From the NCBI RefSeq assembly GCF_034313845.1, contig NZ_JAVIWN010000004.1: 64,000 nucleotides of DNA, one strand, 5' to 3'. This DNA comes from Actimicrobium sp034313845 (GTDB taxonomy: Bacteria > Pseudomonadota > Gammaproteobacteria > Burkholderiales > Burkholderiaceae_D). The position numbers and the translations under genes are program-made. The notes below the pieces were generated by a model. The model saw only the letters and a list, made by a program, of their open reading frames with translations, made no database searches and was not told the DNA's origin. The first letter of the stretch is position 1. Every line of letters begins with the position of its first letter. Shown piece by piece: positions 24,698-34,847 of this stretch.

Positions 24698-25957
24698 TCA
24701 ATGGCGCGTCATCGTGCACGTGCTTGGCTGGGCAGTCGCCGCAGGCAGCAGATAGCGCTCGGTCTTGAAGCCATAACCGCTACCCTCGTTATCGAAGCGC
24801 ACGCCGTCCTCACCCTGCTTTTGCATCACCGAGACGGTCAGCGGCTGAATCAGCTGGTGATCGGCTGCACGCATGGTCGCCTCATGAAAGCCGTTGGCAA
24901 ACCGTGCACCTTCGAGGGCTCTGGCAACGCTGGCTGCTTCGGTACTGCCGGCGCGTTCGATCGCGCTGACCAGCATCTCGATCATGACCCGCATGCGCAA
25001 GTGCACGTAGTCATCCCGTGGCTCCGGAAAGCGCTGGCGAAACGACTGGTAGAACGCATCGCTGGCCGCGCCGCCGACATTCGGATGCCATTCGGCCACC
25101 GCCCGCACGCGCCCGACACCCGCATCACCGATCGCCGCCGGGGCACCGAGGCCGTTGCCATAGAACGTGTAGAACTTCAGATTCAGGCCGGACTCCCGCG
25201 CCGCCTTGACCAGCAGCGTCAGGTCATTACCCCAGTTGCCCGTGATGACCGTGTCCGCACCACTGGCCCGTATCTTGGCCGCGTACGGCGCGAAATCCTT
25301 GATCTTGCCGATCGGATGGAACTCGTCGCCGACGATGCGGATATCGGGTCGCTTGGCCGCCAGCTGGGTGCGTGCGGCCGTCGCCACCTGATGACCGAAA
25401 CTGTAATCCTGACCGATCAGATAGACCTTGCTGGCGCGGCTATCGCCCTCGATCACATCGGTCAGCGCCTGCATGCGCATGTCGGCATTGGCATCGAACC
25501 TGAAATGCCAGAAGCTGCATTTGTCATTGGTCAGGACCGGATCGACCGCCGAGTAATTCAGGAACAGCAAGCGGTTATCGGGACTGCGTTCGTTGTGCTT
25601 GTTCAGTGCATCGACAAGGCTGGCCGCTACCGCTGAACTGTTGCCCTGCAAGACAAACGGAATATGCCGGTCTTCCGCCTGACGCAAGGCGATCAGTGAT
25701 TCGTCGATGGTCTGCTTGTTGTCGAAGACGCTTAGCTGCAGCGGGTGGCGACCATCCTTGAGCCGCACACCCCCTCGGGCATTGACCACTTCGATCGCCA
25801 GCTGGACGTTGCGCTGCACGGCTTCGCCGGCATTGGCAAACGGACCGGACATGCCTTCGATCATGGCGAGCGGGATCGGCGGCAGGGCCGCGGCAGTAGC
25901 ACTCCACACACCGAGCAGGCAGGCGACCAGCAAGAATTGTCGCATTGGCGATGACAT
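24698..25957 (-). CDS. Periplasmic ABC transporter substrate-binding protein (branched-chain amino acid type)
   Basis: A type I periplasmic binding protein of 419 residues with a signal peptide (MSSPMRQFLLVACLLGVWSA...). Family segments: 'IPLAMIEGMSGPFANAGEAV', 'LQLSVFDNKQTIDESLIAL', 'FVLQGNSSAVAASLVDALN', 'VYLIGQDYSFGHQVA', 'DTVITGNWGNDLTLLVKAA'. These match LivJ/AmiC-like receptors for amino acids, amides or related ligands. No permease or ATPase gene is nearby, so it is an orphan whose partners must be elsewhere, or it may act in sensing. It diverges from the first DUF3108 gene. Confidence 0.88.
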   Translation of the reverse strand: MSSPMRQFLLVACLLGVWSATAAALPPIPLAMIEGMSGPFANAGEAVQRNVQLAIEVVNARGGVRLKDGRHPLQLSVFDNKQTIDESLIALRQAEDRHIPFVLQGNSSAVAASLVDALNKHNERSPDNRLLFLNYSAVDPVLTNDKCSFWHFRFDANADMRMQALTDVIEGDSRASKVYLIGQDYSFGHQVATAARTQLAAKRPDIRIVGDEFHPIGKIKDFAPYAAKIRASGADTVITGNWGNDLTLLVKAARESGLNLKFYTFYGNGLGAPAAIGDAGVGRVRAVAEWHPNVGGAASDAFYQSFRQRFPEPRDDYVHLRMRVMIEMLVSAIERAGSTEAASVARALEGARFANGFHEATMRAADHQLIQPLTVSVMQKQGEDGVRFDNEGSGYGFKTERYLLPAATAQPSTCTMTRH

Positions 25958-26056
25958 TGGCGAGTCCAGTCAAAAAGGAGAGCATTTTACGCGCCGGGAT
26001 GATTCAGAGTGTGACACCGCAAGGCAACCGCGCACCGCAACGTTTACACTCCCGGC

Positions 26057-27148
26057 ATGAATCCTCCGGCCAATCCCGAGAAGCGCCTGCAACGCTGGTA
26101 CCGTCCGGTGGCAATTGCCATCGTGGCGCTGCTGCATCTGGCCGCGTTCAACTGGATCACAGCCCATCCTGCGCATCCGGTGCTGCAATCGCACAACGAA
26201 CCCGTCGTGATGCTGCAGTTGCAACGCGAGGTGGCGAACCCCAAACCGGCTGCGCCACCCTTGCCAAAAACGCGCCCGCCCGCAGTACGCAAACTGCCGC
26301 AGCCGGCCATACCGGCACTGCCCGTGATCATCGCGGCAGCATCGGACTCGCCCGTCGCGCGCACCGACGAGTCGTCCGTCGAAGCCAGCGCTACGACGCC
26401 CGCTGCAGTGATCGCACCGCCCGCCGAACCGGTCGCGCCGGTAGTCGCGTCCGTACCGGAACCGGAACCGGCAACGGCACCCGCGTTCAACACCGCACCG
26501 CCGCCGTCGGCCGAAGTGAACTACGCTGTACAGGCACTGCGTGACGGCAAGATCGTCCATGGCAGTGGCAAAATTGGCTGGCGCCGCAGCGGTGACAATT
26601 ACCTGATCAATGGTGAAGCCAGCGTGCTGTTTTTCACGGTGCTGAGTTTTCAGAGTCTGGGTAGTCTCGACCCGCAGGGCATCACGCCGCTGAAGTACAG
26701 TGAAAAGCGTTTCCGCAAACCCGAGACCAATACCCACTTCCAGCAAGCCAGCAAACTCATCAGTTTTTCCGCGTCGACAACGACCTATCCGCGTACCGGC
26801 GGCGAACAGGACCGTGCCAGCATCGTCTGGCAACTCGCCTCGATCGGACGGGGCGATGCCAGCCAGTTTGTGCCCGGCAGCGCGCTCGAAATTTTCGTTG
26901 CCGGCGTACGCGATGCCGAAACCTGGCACATCAAGGTGGTCGGCGAAGAAACCCTCACGCTGGGTGGCGAGCAATTTACCACCTGGCATTTCCTGCGCCA
27001 GCCGCGCCCCGGCTCCTACGACACCCAGGTCGAATTCTGGCTGGCACCAGCCCGTGACTGGTATCCGGTACGGCTGCGACAGACCGAAACCAACGGTGAT
27101 TATCTCGACATGTCGATGTCGTCGATCACGCCGCTGGCCGAGCGCTAA
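26057..27148 (+). CDS. DUF3108 domain membrane-anchored protein, paralogue 1
   Basis: A 363-residue protein. Residues 1-35 hold a basic start and a membrane helix ('PVAIAIVALLHLAAFNWITA'). Residues about 60-150 are Pro/Ala-rich, like TonB-type spacers that cross the periplasm. The C-terminal DUF3108 domain begins near residue 155 with 'YAVQALRDGKIVHGSGKIGW' and contains 'SFSASTTTYPRTGGEQDRAS' and 'VEFWLAPARDWYPVRLRQTE'. Function unknown. It is followed after 24 bases by a second DUF3108 gene. Confidence 0.85.
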   Translation: MNPPANPEKRLQRWYRPVAIAIVALLHLAAFNWITAHPAHPVLQSHNEPVVMLQLQREVANPKPAAPPLPKTRPPAVRKLPQPAIPALPVIIAAASDSPVARTDESSVEASATTPAAVIAPPAEPVAPVVASVPEPEPATAPAFNTAPPPSAEVNYAVQALRDGKIVHGSGKIGWRRSGDNYLINGEASVLFFTVLSFQSLGSLDPQGITPLKYSEKRFRKPETNTHFQQASKLISFSASTTTYPRTGGEQDRASIVWQLASIGRGDASQFVPGSALEIFVAGVRDAETWHIKVVGEETLTLGGEQFTTWHFLRQPRPGSYDTQVEFWLAPARDWYPVRLRQTETNGDYLDMSMSSITPLAER

Positions 27149-27172
27149 CCATTTTTTATGAACGGAGTTTTC

Positions 27173-27925
27173 ATGCGATCCATCCCGCTGCGACATCTTG
27201 TTGCGACCACCATTTTCCTCTGCACCAGCATGTCGGCCAGTGCCCAGCATGCGGTGCACAAGCGCACCTTCACGCCACCACCACCGGCCGACCTGAGCTA
27301 TACAATCAAGGCCCGCCAGAACGGTTTTTCGCTCAACGGCGAAGCGCTGATCAAGTGGCGCACCACGCCCGGCACCTTCAGCATCAGTACCGAAACCCGC
27401 TCGCCACTGGTCGGCAAGATCGTCGATGCCACCAGTAGCGGCAGCATCGATGCCTTCGGCCTGGCACCAGCGACCTTTGTTGAAAATCGCTGGCGCAAAG
27501 AGCCGACGACGACGACCTTCGACCGTACCGCCAAGATCATCCGCTTTGCCCCGGAAGCCGACACGTTCCCGTTACTCGGCGGCGAACAGGATCGCAATAG
27601 CGTGATCTGGCAACTGATCGCCGTCGCACGCGCCAACGCCGCTGCCTTCAAGGTCAATTCTTCATGGGACTTTTTTGTTGCCGGCCCGCGTGATGCCGAG
27701 CCGTGGGTCTTCACTGTGGTCAAGGAAGAGAAACTCGACACGACGCTGGGCCCGCAGCGCACCGTGCATGTGACGCGTGCGCCACCACCGGACTCGAAAG
27801 GCCAGCAACTCGATATCTGGCTCGCACCGGGTAAGGAATGGTATCCGGTGAAAGTGCGTTTCTCGGAAGCCGATGGCGACTTCATCGAACAGTCATTGGA
27901 GAAGATCGGTAGCGTACCGGGATAA
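27173..27925 (+). CDS. DUF3108 domain secreted protein, paralogue 2
   Basis: A 250-residue exported protein with a signal peptide (MRSIPLRHLVATTIFLCTSM...SAQ) followed directly by DUF3108: 'YTIKARQNGFSLNGEALIKW', 'ADTFPLLGGEQDRNSVIWQL', 'FFVAGPRDAEPWVFTVVKEE', 'LDIWLAPGKEWYPVKVRFSE'. It shares the 'GGEQDR...WQL' and 'WLAP...WYPV' patterns with the gene before it, so the two are tandem paralogues. ATG 27173 follows a GGAG site; a start 15 bases earlier is less likely. Confidence 0.86.
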   Translation: MRSIPLRHLVATTIFLCTSMSASAQHAVHKRTFTPPPPADLSYTIKARQNGFSLNGEALIKWRTTPGTFSISTETRSPLVGKIVDATSSGSIDAFGLAPATFVENRWRKEPTTTTFDRTAKIIRFAPEADTFPLLGGEQDRNSVIWQLIAVARANAAAFKVNSSWDFFVAGPRDAEPWVFTVVKEEKLDTTLGPQRTVHVTRAPPPDSKGQQLDIWLAPGKEWYPVKVRFSEADGDFIEQSLEKIGSVPG

Positions 27926-28050
27926 GCCTGCCAGGTGCCTGCGCCACATCAATGACCTCCGGGATGAAGCTTTCAGAATGGGACAGGTAAGTCGTCCCCT
28001 GCAAACGTCGGCCGAACTTTATCCGGTCGACGACCTTCCACGGAGAGTCC

Positions 28051-29649
28051 ATGATGAAAAACCCGATCACCCTGACCGTGCCGCTTGCCGCACGGATGAC
28101 CTGTCTCTTAGTTAAGTTTTCCCTTACGTTTTTCCTTGCGTTATTTCTTGTCTTTGCCGGCAGCGCGCTGGCCGCACCCTTTGTCACGGTCGGCAATCCA
28201 TCGACTAATGAAGTGAGCGTCGTCGACATGGCCAACTTCACTGCGCGTGTTGCCGCCTCGCTCGACGGGGCCACCCGCATCGTCGCCAGCAAACCGGCCG
28301 GCAAGGTGTTCATGAACACCACGAACGGCATCGCCATCATCGACCCGGCGCTTGCCAGAATCGTTGACCGCATTCCGCTCCCGGAACCGGTGATCGACCT
28401 GATCGTCGATGTAACAGGGTCCCGGTTGTATGCGCTCGGTGCTACCGCCGTGCATGTCATCAACATCACGATGCATAACGTATTGGCGACGATACCGCTG
28501 AGCGCGGCACCACTGGCCCTGGTGGCCGACGATGAAGGCGCGCGCGCATACGTGCTCACACCCGGTCGGCTCGACATGATCTATGCCCCGAGCGGTGTCG
28601 TCATCAAGTCGGTGGCGGTCGATCCGTCGGCCAGTGCGCTGGCAATGTCCCGCGAGGGCGGAAAACTGATTGTGGCCAGCAGCGGGAACAACGGCGGAAC
28701 CGCCGGCATCACGATCGTGCATGGTGCCACCCTCGACATTGAAAAATCCATTCCGACCGCCGCCCTGGCACCCGACATCCATCCGACCAGGCTCCTCATC
28801 AGTCCGGGAGACGACAGGGTGATCGTGTTTGGCGGTGGCTCGACCAGCAAGACGGTCAGCTATCTGGTGCTCGACATGGCCAGCGCCACCGCGCGCGCAG
28901 TGCAGGTGCCCATCACGCAATCGCCTCAATCGATGATGACTGCATTCAATGGCCCAGTCCTGCTTGGCCCCGACGGTACCACACTGTATGTTGGCGGCGG
29001 CTCGACACCGAATGCCAACGTCGTCGCAGAAATCGATACCGCTACCGAGTCCAACAGCCGCGTGCTTGCGCTGCCGAGCAATGGTGCCGAATACCATTAC
29101 CTCAATGGCCTGGCCGGCAGCAATACGGCCGGACGTTTCATGCTGGCCGGGTTCATTTTCGAGCACCGTATCCACAGCGCGAGTGAACCGCGCAGCGTTG
29201 GCTTCATTGATGTCGCCAGTGGCGCGACGATGGCCAACGTCGTATTCGCGCAAAGCGGCCAGCCCAGCACAGCCCTGTTCGGCGACGTGCTGGATCCGGT
29301 GCCGCAGGAAGTGGAAGCAACAACCACGTTACTGCTGAGCGAGCCGAACCCGGCCGCCGCGACAGTCACCCAGACCTTCACCGCCAATGTCAGCGGCAAC
29401 AATCCGGGCGGACAGGTCGTCTTTCGCTTCAAGGACGGGGGTCAGGTTGATGCGCCAATGCTACGCAAAACGGTACCCCTTGAGGGCAATGTGGCCACGC
29501 TGGTGCTCCCCTCCTGCAACACCGTCTGGCCAGATGCCCCCCTGCACCTGATCGCCTGCTCCCCGCGTTTTCTGGTAACGGCAATCTATAAGGGCGACGA
29601 GGACCACCTCAAGAGCCGTTCGCAGGAAATCGTTGCATCGCGCTATTGA
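28051..29649 (+). CDS. Secreted YncE-like beta-propeller protein with C-terminal Ig-like domain
   Basis: A 532-residue exported protein. A long signal region is followed by cleavage near 'FAGSALA-APF'. Residues about 40-400 form repeated propeller blades of the YVTN/YncE kind ('VTVGNPSTNEVSVVDMANFT', 'GVVIKSVAVDPSASALAMSR', 'AEIDTATESNSRVLALPSNG'). Residues about 425-530 look like a bacterial Ig-like domain ('TTLLLSEPNPAAATVTQTFT', 'ATYKGDEDHLKS'-like end). A GGAGAG site precedes ATGATG. It converges on the pilus operon with a 12-bp gap. Probably cell-surface; the partner is unknown. Confidence 0.75.
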   Translation: MMKNPITLTVPLAARMTCLLVKFSLTFFLALFLVFAGSALAAPFVTVGNPSTNEVSVVDMANFTARVAASLDGATRIVASKPAGKVFMNTTNGIAIIDPALARIVDRIPLPEPVIDLIVDVTGSRLYALGATAVHVINITMHNVLATIPLSAAPLALVADDEGARAYVLTPGRLDMIYAPSGVVIKSVAVDPSASALAMSREGGKLIVASSGNNGGTAGITIVHGATLDIEKSIPTAALAPDIHPTRLLISPGDDRVIVFGGGSTSKTVSYLVLDMASATARAVQVPITQSPQSMMTAFNGPVLLGPDGTTLYVGGGSTPNANVVAEIDTATESNSRVLALPSNGAEYHYLNGLAGSNTAGRFMLAGFIFEHRIHSASEPRSVGFIDVASGATMANVVFAQSGQPSTALFGDVLDPVPQEVEATTTLLLSEPNPAAATVTQTFTANVSGNNPGGQVVFRFKDGGQVDAPMLRKTVPLEGNVATLVLPSCNTVWPDAPLHLIACSPRFLVTAIYKGDEDHLKSRSQEIVASRY

Positions 29650-29661
29650 CTGGCAACATCC

Positions 29662-30156
<495 letters not shown>

Positions 30157-30198
30157 GACTATGCCTTTTCAACATGATGGTACCTACAGTCAACCCGC

Positions 30199-33100
30199 CT
30201 AAAGCAATTTGTGCCAGGTCATCCGGCCGGATCGGCCAGCGATGGGATCGATACGGGTCACAATGCCGACGCCTGTTACCGTTTGCTGCACCAGGAACGG
30301 ATTGCCGCCAGCCATCACAATGGACGGTCCCCCGGTCGCACTCAGACCCAATCCGGAAATGATGGCACCGCCGGTCGCGGTGAGCGCGGCCGCCTTCGCG
30401 GCAGTCGCGAACAGCGATGTCGTCAGCGCACCGCCGGTATCGGGCGAAATCGCCATCGTATAACCGGTGGAGGGCTGATTCGAGCAACTCAGCGTCTGTG
30501 CAACGGCTGGCAGCGTGGTGTTGAAAATCAAGGCACCGTACGCCAGTCGCGGGTTAAAGATCACCTGTTCAGTCGATGAAAAATCAATCCGCCAACCAAA
30601 CTTGGTGTTGCTGCCGGAGCAGACGGAGCTGCCGCTCCAGCACACCGGATTTTGCGACACGGTACGGAAATTTGCCACGCTGCCGGTCCCACCGGAAATT
30701 GTGGTGATGGTCTGCAGCGTGAGGTCACTGATCCCAAAGGATTGCGGCGCCGCCAGCGACACATACTTGACCTGGCTCTTGCCATTCCAGCTCGCCATGT
30801 TCCAGTCCCATATGCCATAAAACGACTGGGTATTGCTGGCATACGCAGCGCCGCTATTGAGCGTTTGCGGTAACTGTTCGCCGGTACCGAAGGCCACGAC
30901 GATGCGCGAATTGCCGGTCGACTGGACCACCGAATTGACTGTCAACGCCGTCGTGATCGGTTGACCAGTGGCGGTGGTAAACAGCGGCGTGCTGCTTGCT
31001 GCCCATTGCGCCGGATCGCTGCTGGTCAGGTCGAAGCGCCAGACCTTGCCCTGATAGTCGCCGGCATACAGGTAATCGGTCACGTGATCGCCGTCGAGAT
31101 CGGCCGAGGCAACGTAGTCGATGCCGTTCTTGTTGCCGGAACTTGCTGTACCGGCAGCCAGAAAGCGAAACGAACGCGCGCCGGTAATGGCATTGACGGT
31201 CATGATGAAGACCCCTGCCGCACCCGTCGTACTGTTGCGACCATTGCCAAAAATAACCGCCCAGTTGCCATCATGCAGACGCCGGATGATCGGTGTGCCG
31301 TACACGCTTCCCAGACTGGTATTGCAGGTCACATTGACGCAGACGATGCTCGTCGAATCCCACTCGCCCCTGACCAGGCTGACGGCATTGCTTTCACTGA
31401 ACTGCGTCGGATCGGTAATGTCGAGCGCGTACAGCACGCCATTGGCAGTACTGGTTTTGTCATTGATCGTCCCGCTGGCATTGCCACCTGCACCGAGCCC
31501 ACCCACCAGCCAGGTATGCCAGGCGCCGCTGTAGAACAGATCGCCGGTACCTGGTGTCGCATCGACATAGGCGTTGTGCGCGTACTGCGGCGACGAATAA
31601 TCGAGTGCCGAATTCGACGGATGAATACTGCTGATGACAGCCGACGGGACGTAGCTCAGTACATCCATCCCGTCGTTCGGCGTGACCTTGGTCGTGAAGT
31701 TATTGTTGGCGTCATAAGCACCTGCCCGAAACCCGTGCAACATGCCATCGTTGGCACCGACGTAGACCGTATTCGGACGGGTTGCATTGGCACTGGAAAA
31801 ACTGGCGTAAGCGCTGCCGAATTCGGCCACCGTCGCATTGGACAGCAAATCTTTTCCGGAGCTTTTCCCCGGCAAATCATACGGCGACGACGGCGCACCG
31901 ACCCAGGTCGGACTGGAGTTCATGATGTCACCCAGGATGCTGTCACGCCGCCGATAGGTCCCCGTCCCGCTGCCGCTCAGCGGCACTTCGTTGACCCGGT
32001 CACCGCGCAGATAACTGGTGCGCAACAGGCCGTCAGTCAGCCCCATGGAAACTTTCTGTGCCGCCGTCATGCTGAGATACTGAAAAGGAATCCCGCTGGT
32101 GCCATTCCAGCTAAGCATGGTACGTGTTGCCTGTGCCGTGGTCGTCGCCCCTGTCGCGCCGCACGCGCCCCCCGTCAGCGAACAGCTCGCATCCCAGTTC
32201 GCCGCGGGGTTGATCGTCAAGTTGCCGAGCGAATCGGCCACCAGCGAGGAAGCCGTCAGCTGCCCCCAGGAATTTTGCGGATGGAAGTACGCCAGATAGA
32301 CTTGTGACCCGGCTTGAACGCGCGCCGATTCCTGGATGTTGGTTCCGGCAGACGTGGAAGCAGCATTGATTTGGGCCGCCTTGAAACACAGGATTTCGTG
32401 GACATTGCTGCCACCACCGGTGCCGGAGGTAAAGCCGAACCGGAAGCTCGGTGGCAGCGGGCCGTTATTGGCTGTGATCGATTGCTTCGTAATGATTGGC
32501 TGCACTACGCCGTTGTTGACGTTGTAGGACAGGCTGAGCAAGCCGTCCTGCGTGATGCTCAGGTCGTACGAAAAAAAATTCGCTTTACTACGCAACGGTG
32601 CAAAGGTCGCTTCCTGACTGAAAATCGACGCGGACACCGCTTGCGGCTGGGCAAGCAGCGGGTAATTTTGAATCGCTTGACTGGTATCTTTTGGCTTGGA
32701 CGAATTACTCCAATCTTGAAGCCTGCCGTTCTTGCATGTTGCTTGTACCGCTTTAATTCGGTCGGTCGACGACAGGCTGCCAGGATAGTAAATCGCGTTC
32801 AGCTTTTGCAAGCTCGCAAAAGTAACACTCCCGGAACCACGCACGACGATGGTGCCGGGACTGCGCGAATTGACGTTCCCAGTCGACGTGGTGTCGCTCA
32901 GGTTGGAAAAATTTCCGTACTCGTCAACAGCCACCGCAAGATAGCCGCCATCAACACCATCTCCCGGAGCATTAATATTTGAACAGCTGTATCCAAGGCT
33001 GCCGCCCGGCGAACCAATCGATGGCACTTTTCCGCCATCCATCAGAAAGAAAGCAATGCCATCCGCACCCGAATTACTCAATCCATCGCCGCCATAGGTC

Positions 33101-33492
33101 GCCGTCGTGAAGGTCACCTTCACGCCCTGCGTAGTCGGGAATGTCGCGGTAGACACGACTGAACCGGCCTGGTTATCACCGTTGCTGCCAGACGTTGTAT
33201 CGCCATTGGTCAGGCGTAACGCGCCTTGTCCGATCGGATCGGGCAACCGTCCGCTGACACCGCCCACCTGAGTTTTGCCGCTATAAGCCGACAAGTTTTT
33301 GCATCCCGGAATGGAACCCGTGTCATCGCCCGCGGTAAGGCAGGCTCCACCGAGCGGTTTCCAGCCGTAAGTCGACGACGCCCCCGTGAGCGTATCGCTG
33401 ACCACCAGTTGTGCCGACGCCGTCAACGGCATCAGGCCGGCCAGTGGCAACACCCACAATGCACCGACGGCATGTCTTCTGAAATTGTTCAT
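30199..33492 (-). CDS. pilY1: PilY1-type pilus tip/adhesin protein with N-terminal lectin-like domain
   Basis: A 1097-residue exported protein (signal MNNFRRHAVGALWVLPLAGL...SAQ). Residues about 28-230 resemble an L-type lectin fold: 'GALRLTNGDTTSGSNGDNQA', 'GADGIAFFLMDGGKVPSIGS' and 'GYLAVAVDEYGNFSNLSDTT'. The C-terminal half is the PilC/PilY beta-propeller, with 'RPNTVYVGANDGMLHGFRAG', 'WAVIFGNGRNS' and a calcium loop 'ASADLDGDHVTDYLYAGDYQ'. PilY1 controls pilus extension and adhesion. It follows pilX after 12 bases. The lectin-like domain suggests glycan binding at the pilus tip. Confidence 0.9.
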   Translation of the reverse strand: MNNFRRHAVGALWVLPLAGLMPLTASAQLVVSDTLTGASSTYGWKPLGGACLTAGDDTGSIPGCKNLSAYSGKTQVGGVSGRLPDPIGQGALRLTNGDTTSGSNGDNQAGSVVSTATFPTTQGVKVTFTTATYGGDGLSNSGADGIAFFLMDGGKVPSIGSPGGSLGYSCSNINAPGDGVDGGYLAVAVDEYGNFSNLSDTTSTGNVNSRSPGTIVVRGSGSVTFASLQKLNAIYYPGSLSSTDRIKAVQATCKNGRLQDWSNSSKPKDTSQAIQNYPLLAQPQAVSASIFSQEATFAPLRSKANFFSYDLSITQDGLLSLSYNVNNGVVQPIITKQSITANNGPLPPSFRFGFTSGTGGGSNVHEILCFKAAQINAASTSAGTNIQESARVQAGSQVYLAYFHPQNSWGQLTASSLVADSLGNLTINPAANWDASCSLTGGACGATGATTTAQATRTMLSWNGTSGIPFQYLSMTAAQKVSMGLTDGLLRTSYLRGDRVNEVPLSGSGTGTYRRRDSILGDIMNSSPTWVGAPSSPYDLPGKSSGKDLLSNATVAEFGSAYASFSSANATRPNTVYVGANDGMLHGFRAGAYDANNNFTTKVTPNDGMDVLSYVPSAVISSIHPSNSALDYSSPQYAHNAYVDATPGTGDLFYSGAWHTWLVGGLGAGGNASGTINDKTSTANGVLYALDITDPTQFSESNAVSLVRGEWDSTSIVCVNVTCNTSLGSVYGTPIIRRLHDGNWAVIFGNGRNSTTGAAGVFIMTVNAITGARSFRFLAAGTASSGNKNGIDYVASADLDGDHVTDYLYAGDYQGKVWRFDLTSSDPAQWAASSTPLFTTATGQPITTALTVNSVVQSTGNSRIVVAFGTGEQLPQTLNSGAAYASNTQSFYGIWDWNMASWNGKSQVKYVSLAAPQSFGISDLTLQTITTISGGTGSVANFRTVSQNPVCWSGSSVCSGSNTKFGWRIDFSSTEQVIFNPRLAYGALIFNTTLPAVAQTLSCSNQPSTGYTMAISPDTGGALTTSLFATAAKAAALTATGGAIISGLGLSATGGPSIVMAGGNPFLVQQTVTGVGIVTRIDPIAGRSGRMTWHKLL

Positions 33493-33504
33493 GATTTGCT
33501 TTCT

Positions 33505-34086
33505 TTACGGTCCGGTCAGCGAAGTCACTTTTGCGGTTTGGCGAACGACGCTTTGTACCACCGCCGCACTGGTTTTGCTGCCACCGTACCCGACACCCGT
33601 GACGGAATACAGCGCATCGGTGCCATTGGGACCCAGCCCCATGTACGCGATATACAGTGCCGGTGAGCGGGCGTAGTTGATGTCGGCATTGCTGTTTCCG
33701 TTGACGATCGCGCCGCCATCGGCCTGCACTTGCATGCCCAATGGCGTGTAGGTCGAAGCGCCGACCCAACTGGCAGGATCAGCCGGCGTTGCCAGAGCCG
33801 TATCGCATACCCGCATGTCGGCGTCGGAGGTAATGATGATCGTCGAGGTACATGGCACGCCGGTTAGCCCTGCGTTTTGCGTTAGCCAGAATTCGCCGTA
33901 CTGCAAGGCACTTTCTGCGGCCTCGAACGCTCGTGATTTTTCCAGCACGTTGCCAGCGATTTTTTGCTGCAGGCCGAAGCCGCGAAACATCGACAGCGCC
34001 AGCAAGGTCAGCATCACGAGGATGAGCATCGCACTGATGAGTGCAACGCCGCGTGCTGATTGTCGACGATGAAATCGCCTGCTCAT
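33505..34086 (-). CDS. pilX: Minor pilin assembly protein PilX
   Basis: A 193-residue protein with the PilX N-terminal segment 'RGVALISAMLILVMLTLLAL' followed by 'QKIAGNVLEKSRAFEAAESA', typical of PilX proteins that lack a normal prepilin cleavage site but insert like pilins. Cysteines in 'GVPCTST' and 'MRVCDTA' may form a disulfide. Its start overlaps the pilW stop by 4 bases. PilX joins PilV, PilW and PilY1 to form the priming tip complex of the type IV pilus. Confidence 0.9.
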   Translation of the reverse strand: MSRRFHRRQSARGVALISAMLILVMLTLLALSMFRGFGLQQKIAGNVLEKSRAFEAAESALQYGEFWLTQNAGLTGVPCTSTIIITSDADMRVCDTALATPADPASWVGASTYTPLGMQVQADGGAIVNGNSNADINYARSPALYIAYMGLGPNGTDALYSVTGVGYGGSKTSAAVVQSVVRQTAKVTSLTGP

Positions 34087-34847
34087 GAAGCGCCCTCCGC
34101 GTAGGTCTTGTTCATCAGATTGATCGTGTGCGTGAGTACCGGCAACGTCGCCTTGGTGACGGCGGTCGAATTGATCAGGTCACTCAATACAATGCTTAAC
34201 TGCACCGAATGGACACTCGTGTACGGATAGGTGGTACCGATATCGGTCGCGCTGACGTAACGGTCGACATTATTGTTGCCCGTTGAATCGACCCCGTACA
34301 GCACACGCAGCGACGCGACGTTATCAATCAACACGACCGCGGCAGCAGGCGCACCACCATCGACACTCACGGTACAGGTCAGATGGTTGTTCGCATCGAT
34401 GGCGAAGGTGTTGCTCCAACTGACCTTGCCAGCCGTCTTGTTGGTATCACCGGCACAGTTCGACAAGCCATCGTTGCTGGCCGCCTGAAAACGTACGGTA
34501 ATCGTATCGCTGACTGCCCCGACACCCGCCGTGCCGGTAATGCTTTGGCCTGCCAGATAGGTCGTTCCATCCGCGTTGGCCGTGGTCGTGGCGGGCATCG
34601 CCGCACCTTCCGTGCTGACGAGAGGATCAGGAAAATAGCCGGCATGCCGGATCGTGGTGTCGAGAATGGTCAGTACAAACAACGCATTTTCCTGCGTGCG
34701 ACCAAGCTGGTCCTGCGTCGTGAAGCTCCCCTTCATGTTCACGACCATGACCAGCATGCCGGCCATCAGGAAGAGCGTGATCGTGATCGAAATCATCAAC
34801 TCGAGTAGCGTAAAGCCCGAGGGACGTCGAAGCAGGCGCGCCGTCAT
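34083..34847 (-). CDS. pilW: Minor pilin PilW
   Basis: A 254-residue pilin-like protein with the prepilin motif 'RRPSG/FTLLELMISITITL' and PilW features 'QLGRTQENALFVLTILDTTI' and 'RHAGYFPDP'. The C-terminal part ('RVLYGVDSTGNNNVDRYVSA') matches the PilW family. It overlaps pilV and pilX by 4 bases each, which indicates coupled translation. It takes part in pilus priming with PilV, PilX and PilY1. Confidence 0.92.
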   Translation of the reverse strand: MTARLLRRPSGFTLLELMISITITLFLMAGMLVMVVNMKGSFTTQDQLGRTQENALFVLTILDTTIRHAGYFPDPLVSTEGAAMPATTTANADGTTYLAGQSITGTAGVGAVSDTITVRFQAASNDGLSNCAGDTNKTAGKVSWSNTFAIDANNHLTCTVSVDGGAPAAAVVLIDNVASLRVLYGVDSTGNNNVDRYVSATDIGTTYPYTSVHSVQLSIVLSDLINSTAVTKATLPVLTHTINLMNKTYAEGAS

